From NCBI GenBank assembly GCA_002394635.1, contig DGUK01000091.1:11147-75146 (forward strand): a stretch of DNA of 64,000 bases, in the 5' to 3' direction. Below the pieces are notes generated by a model that searched no databases, was not told the DNA's origin, and was given only the letters and a program-made list of their open reading frames with translations. Positions 63,306 to 64,000 of this stretch are shown in pieces. Position 1 is the first letter of the stretch. Every line of letters starts with the position of its first letter. The position numbers and the translations under genes are program-made. Origin of the DNA: Faecalitalea sp. UBA4312. GTDB lineage: Bacteria; Bacillota_I; Bacilli_A; Erysipelotrichales; Erysipelotrichaceae.

Positions 63306-64000
63306 ATGAAAACTAATTTCACATATCCGTCCATGGACGGAAAGACAGAAATCCATGCGATCGAATGGAAGACAGATCAAGTCAAAGCGGTTCTGCAGAT
63401 CAGCCACGGTATGATCGAGTTTATTGACCGCTATGACCGTTTCGCCAATGTGCTGGCCCAACACGGCTTCGTGGTGGTCGGTAACGATCATCTAGGCCAT
63501 GGATCTTCGGTTACCGATGACAGTCAGTTAGGAGAACTGGTTTCCAATGAATGTGTCATTGAAGACATTCACCAGCTGCATACACTGACCCAGAAAAAGT
63601 ATCCGGATGTTCCTTATTTCTTATTAGGCCATTCCATGGGCTCTTTTTTAGCCCGTCAGTATATCGAACAATACGGATATACATTAAACGGAGCCATTAT
63701 TATGGGAACCGGTTATCAGGATCCGGCTACTTTAGCGGCCGGTAAAGCCCTCAGCACAATGATCGGTAAAACCAAAGGCTGGGATCACCGCAGTGATTTA
63801 CTGGCCAATATGGCCTTAGGTGCTTATAATAAAGCCTTCGAACCTGCCCGGACCAAAAATGACTGGCTGACCCGGGATGAAGCGATTGTAGATCTGTACA
63901 ATGCCAATCCATTGAATAACTTTATGTTTACCGCCAATTCCTACCTGCAGCTATTCCGCAGCATCGAGGATTGTGAAAAGCCGGAACATATCGCCTTGAT
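63306..64000 (+). CDS. Alpha/beta hydrolase, lysophospholipase-like (partial)
   Basis: The first 231 residues are visible; the gene runs past the window. LQISHGMIEFIDRYDRFANV, GNDHLGHGSS and the nucleophile LLGHSMGSFLAR match the monoglyceride lipase/lysophospholipase group (Hydrolase_4). The catalytic Asp and His would be downstream. AGCGAGG precedes the ATG. Confidence 0.87.
   Translation, partial: MKTNFTYPSMDGKTEIHAIEWKTDQVKAVLQISHGMIEFIDRYDRFANVLAQHGFVVVGNDHLGHGSSVTDDSQLGELVSNECVIEDIHQLHTLTQKKYPDVPYFLLGHSMGSFLARQYIEQYGYTLNGAIIMGTGYQDPATLAAGKALSTMIGKTKGWDHRSDLLANMALGAYNKAFEPARTKNDWLTRDEAIVDLYNANPLNNFMFTANSYLQLFRSIEDCEKPEHIAL

Overview
The window reads as chromosomal DNA of a moderately low-GC Bacillota species, most likely a gut Erysipelotrichales-type organism. 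That placement is inferred from strong Shine-Dalgarno sequences, Firmicute riboswitch classes (T-box, THF-I, preQ1-I-like), a NiaR-type repressor, ECF-transporter S components and many MATE, AzlCD and hydrolase genes. No rRNA, tRNA, CRISPR array, insertion sequence or prophage was seen.

Layout. 1-3458: an acetoin/pyruvate-type 2-oxoacid dehydrogenase operon (E2 partial, E1beta, E1alpha) divergent from a SorC-family regulator, with repeated TTTACAATTG-type operators between them. 3482-5250: lipoate ligase and an MBL-fold hydrolase. 5426-8653: a class II aldolase, YjbQ and archaeal-type triose-phosphate isomerase operon divergent from a LysR regulator. 8821-20913: an Old-Yellow-Enzyme/FadH-type reductase followed by a quinate/shikimate neighbourhood: two YdiB-like dehydrogenases, a chorismate mutase-shikimate kinase fusion, type I dehydroquinase, a YdiN-like MFS carrier, a complete TRAP transporter and a MocR regulator. 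20938-22379: hydrolase, HxlR-type regulator and TMEM175-like channel. 22427-29175: the arginine operon argGHCBDF behind an Arg T-box. 29297-35293: HerA-like ATPase, SNF2/SWIM helicase and DAHP synthase. 35354-37964: hydrolase, LysR and AzlCD. 37992-39600: nucleoside hydrolase plus ECF S component behind a preQ1-I-like riboswitch. 39651-45229: two MATE pumps, a flavin reductase, a DUF349 protein and an EamA transporter. 45243-47625: a lipoprotein, then a decayed lactococcin-972-type bacteriocin locus that keeps an intact ABC ATPase. 47655-54947: FAD protein, glycosyltransferase, hydrolase, a frameshifted PEP/pyruvate-binding protein and phosphofructokinase. 55089-58776: THF riboswitch, folT-folC-niaR, then a NiaR-operator-controlled PTS-IIC-like membrane protein. 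58805-64000: AlkZ-related protein, DUF1848, DUF554, GNAT, aminotransferase, a 43-residue peptide gene and a partial lysophospholipase-like hydrolase.

How the parts fit. The strongest functional themes are uptake and conversion of hydroaromatic acids (quinate/shikimate) linked to aromatic biosynthesis, and vitamin or base salvage under RNA and repressor control (folate, niacin, queuosine precursors). The best candidates for under-described biology are the NiaR-controlled PTS-IIC-like protein as a possible niacin transporter, the preQ1-linked nucleoside hydrolase/ECF pair, the reductase-plus-quinate cluster, and the 43-residue peptide gene with its own promoter and terminator. All function calls come from reading motifs by eye; no database search was run.
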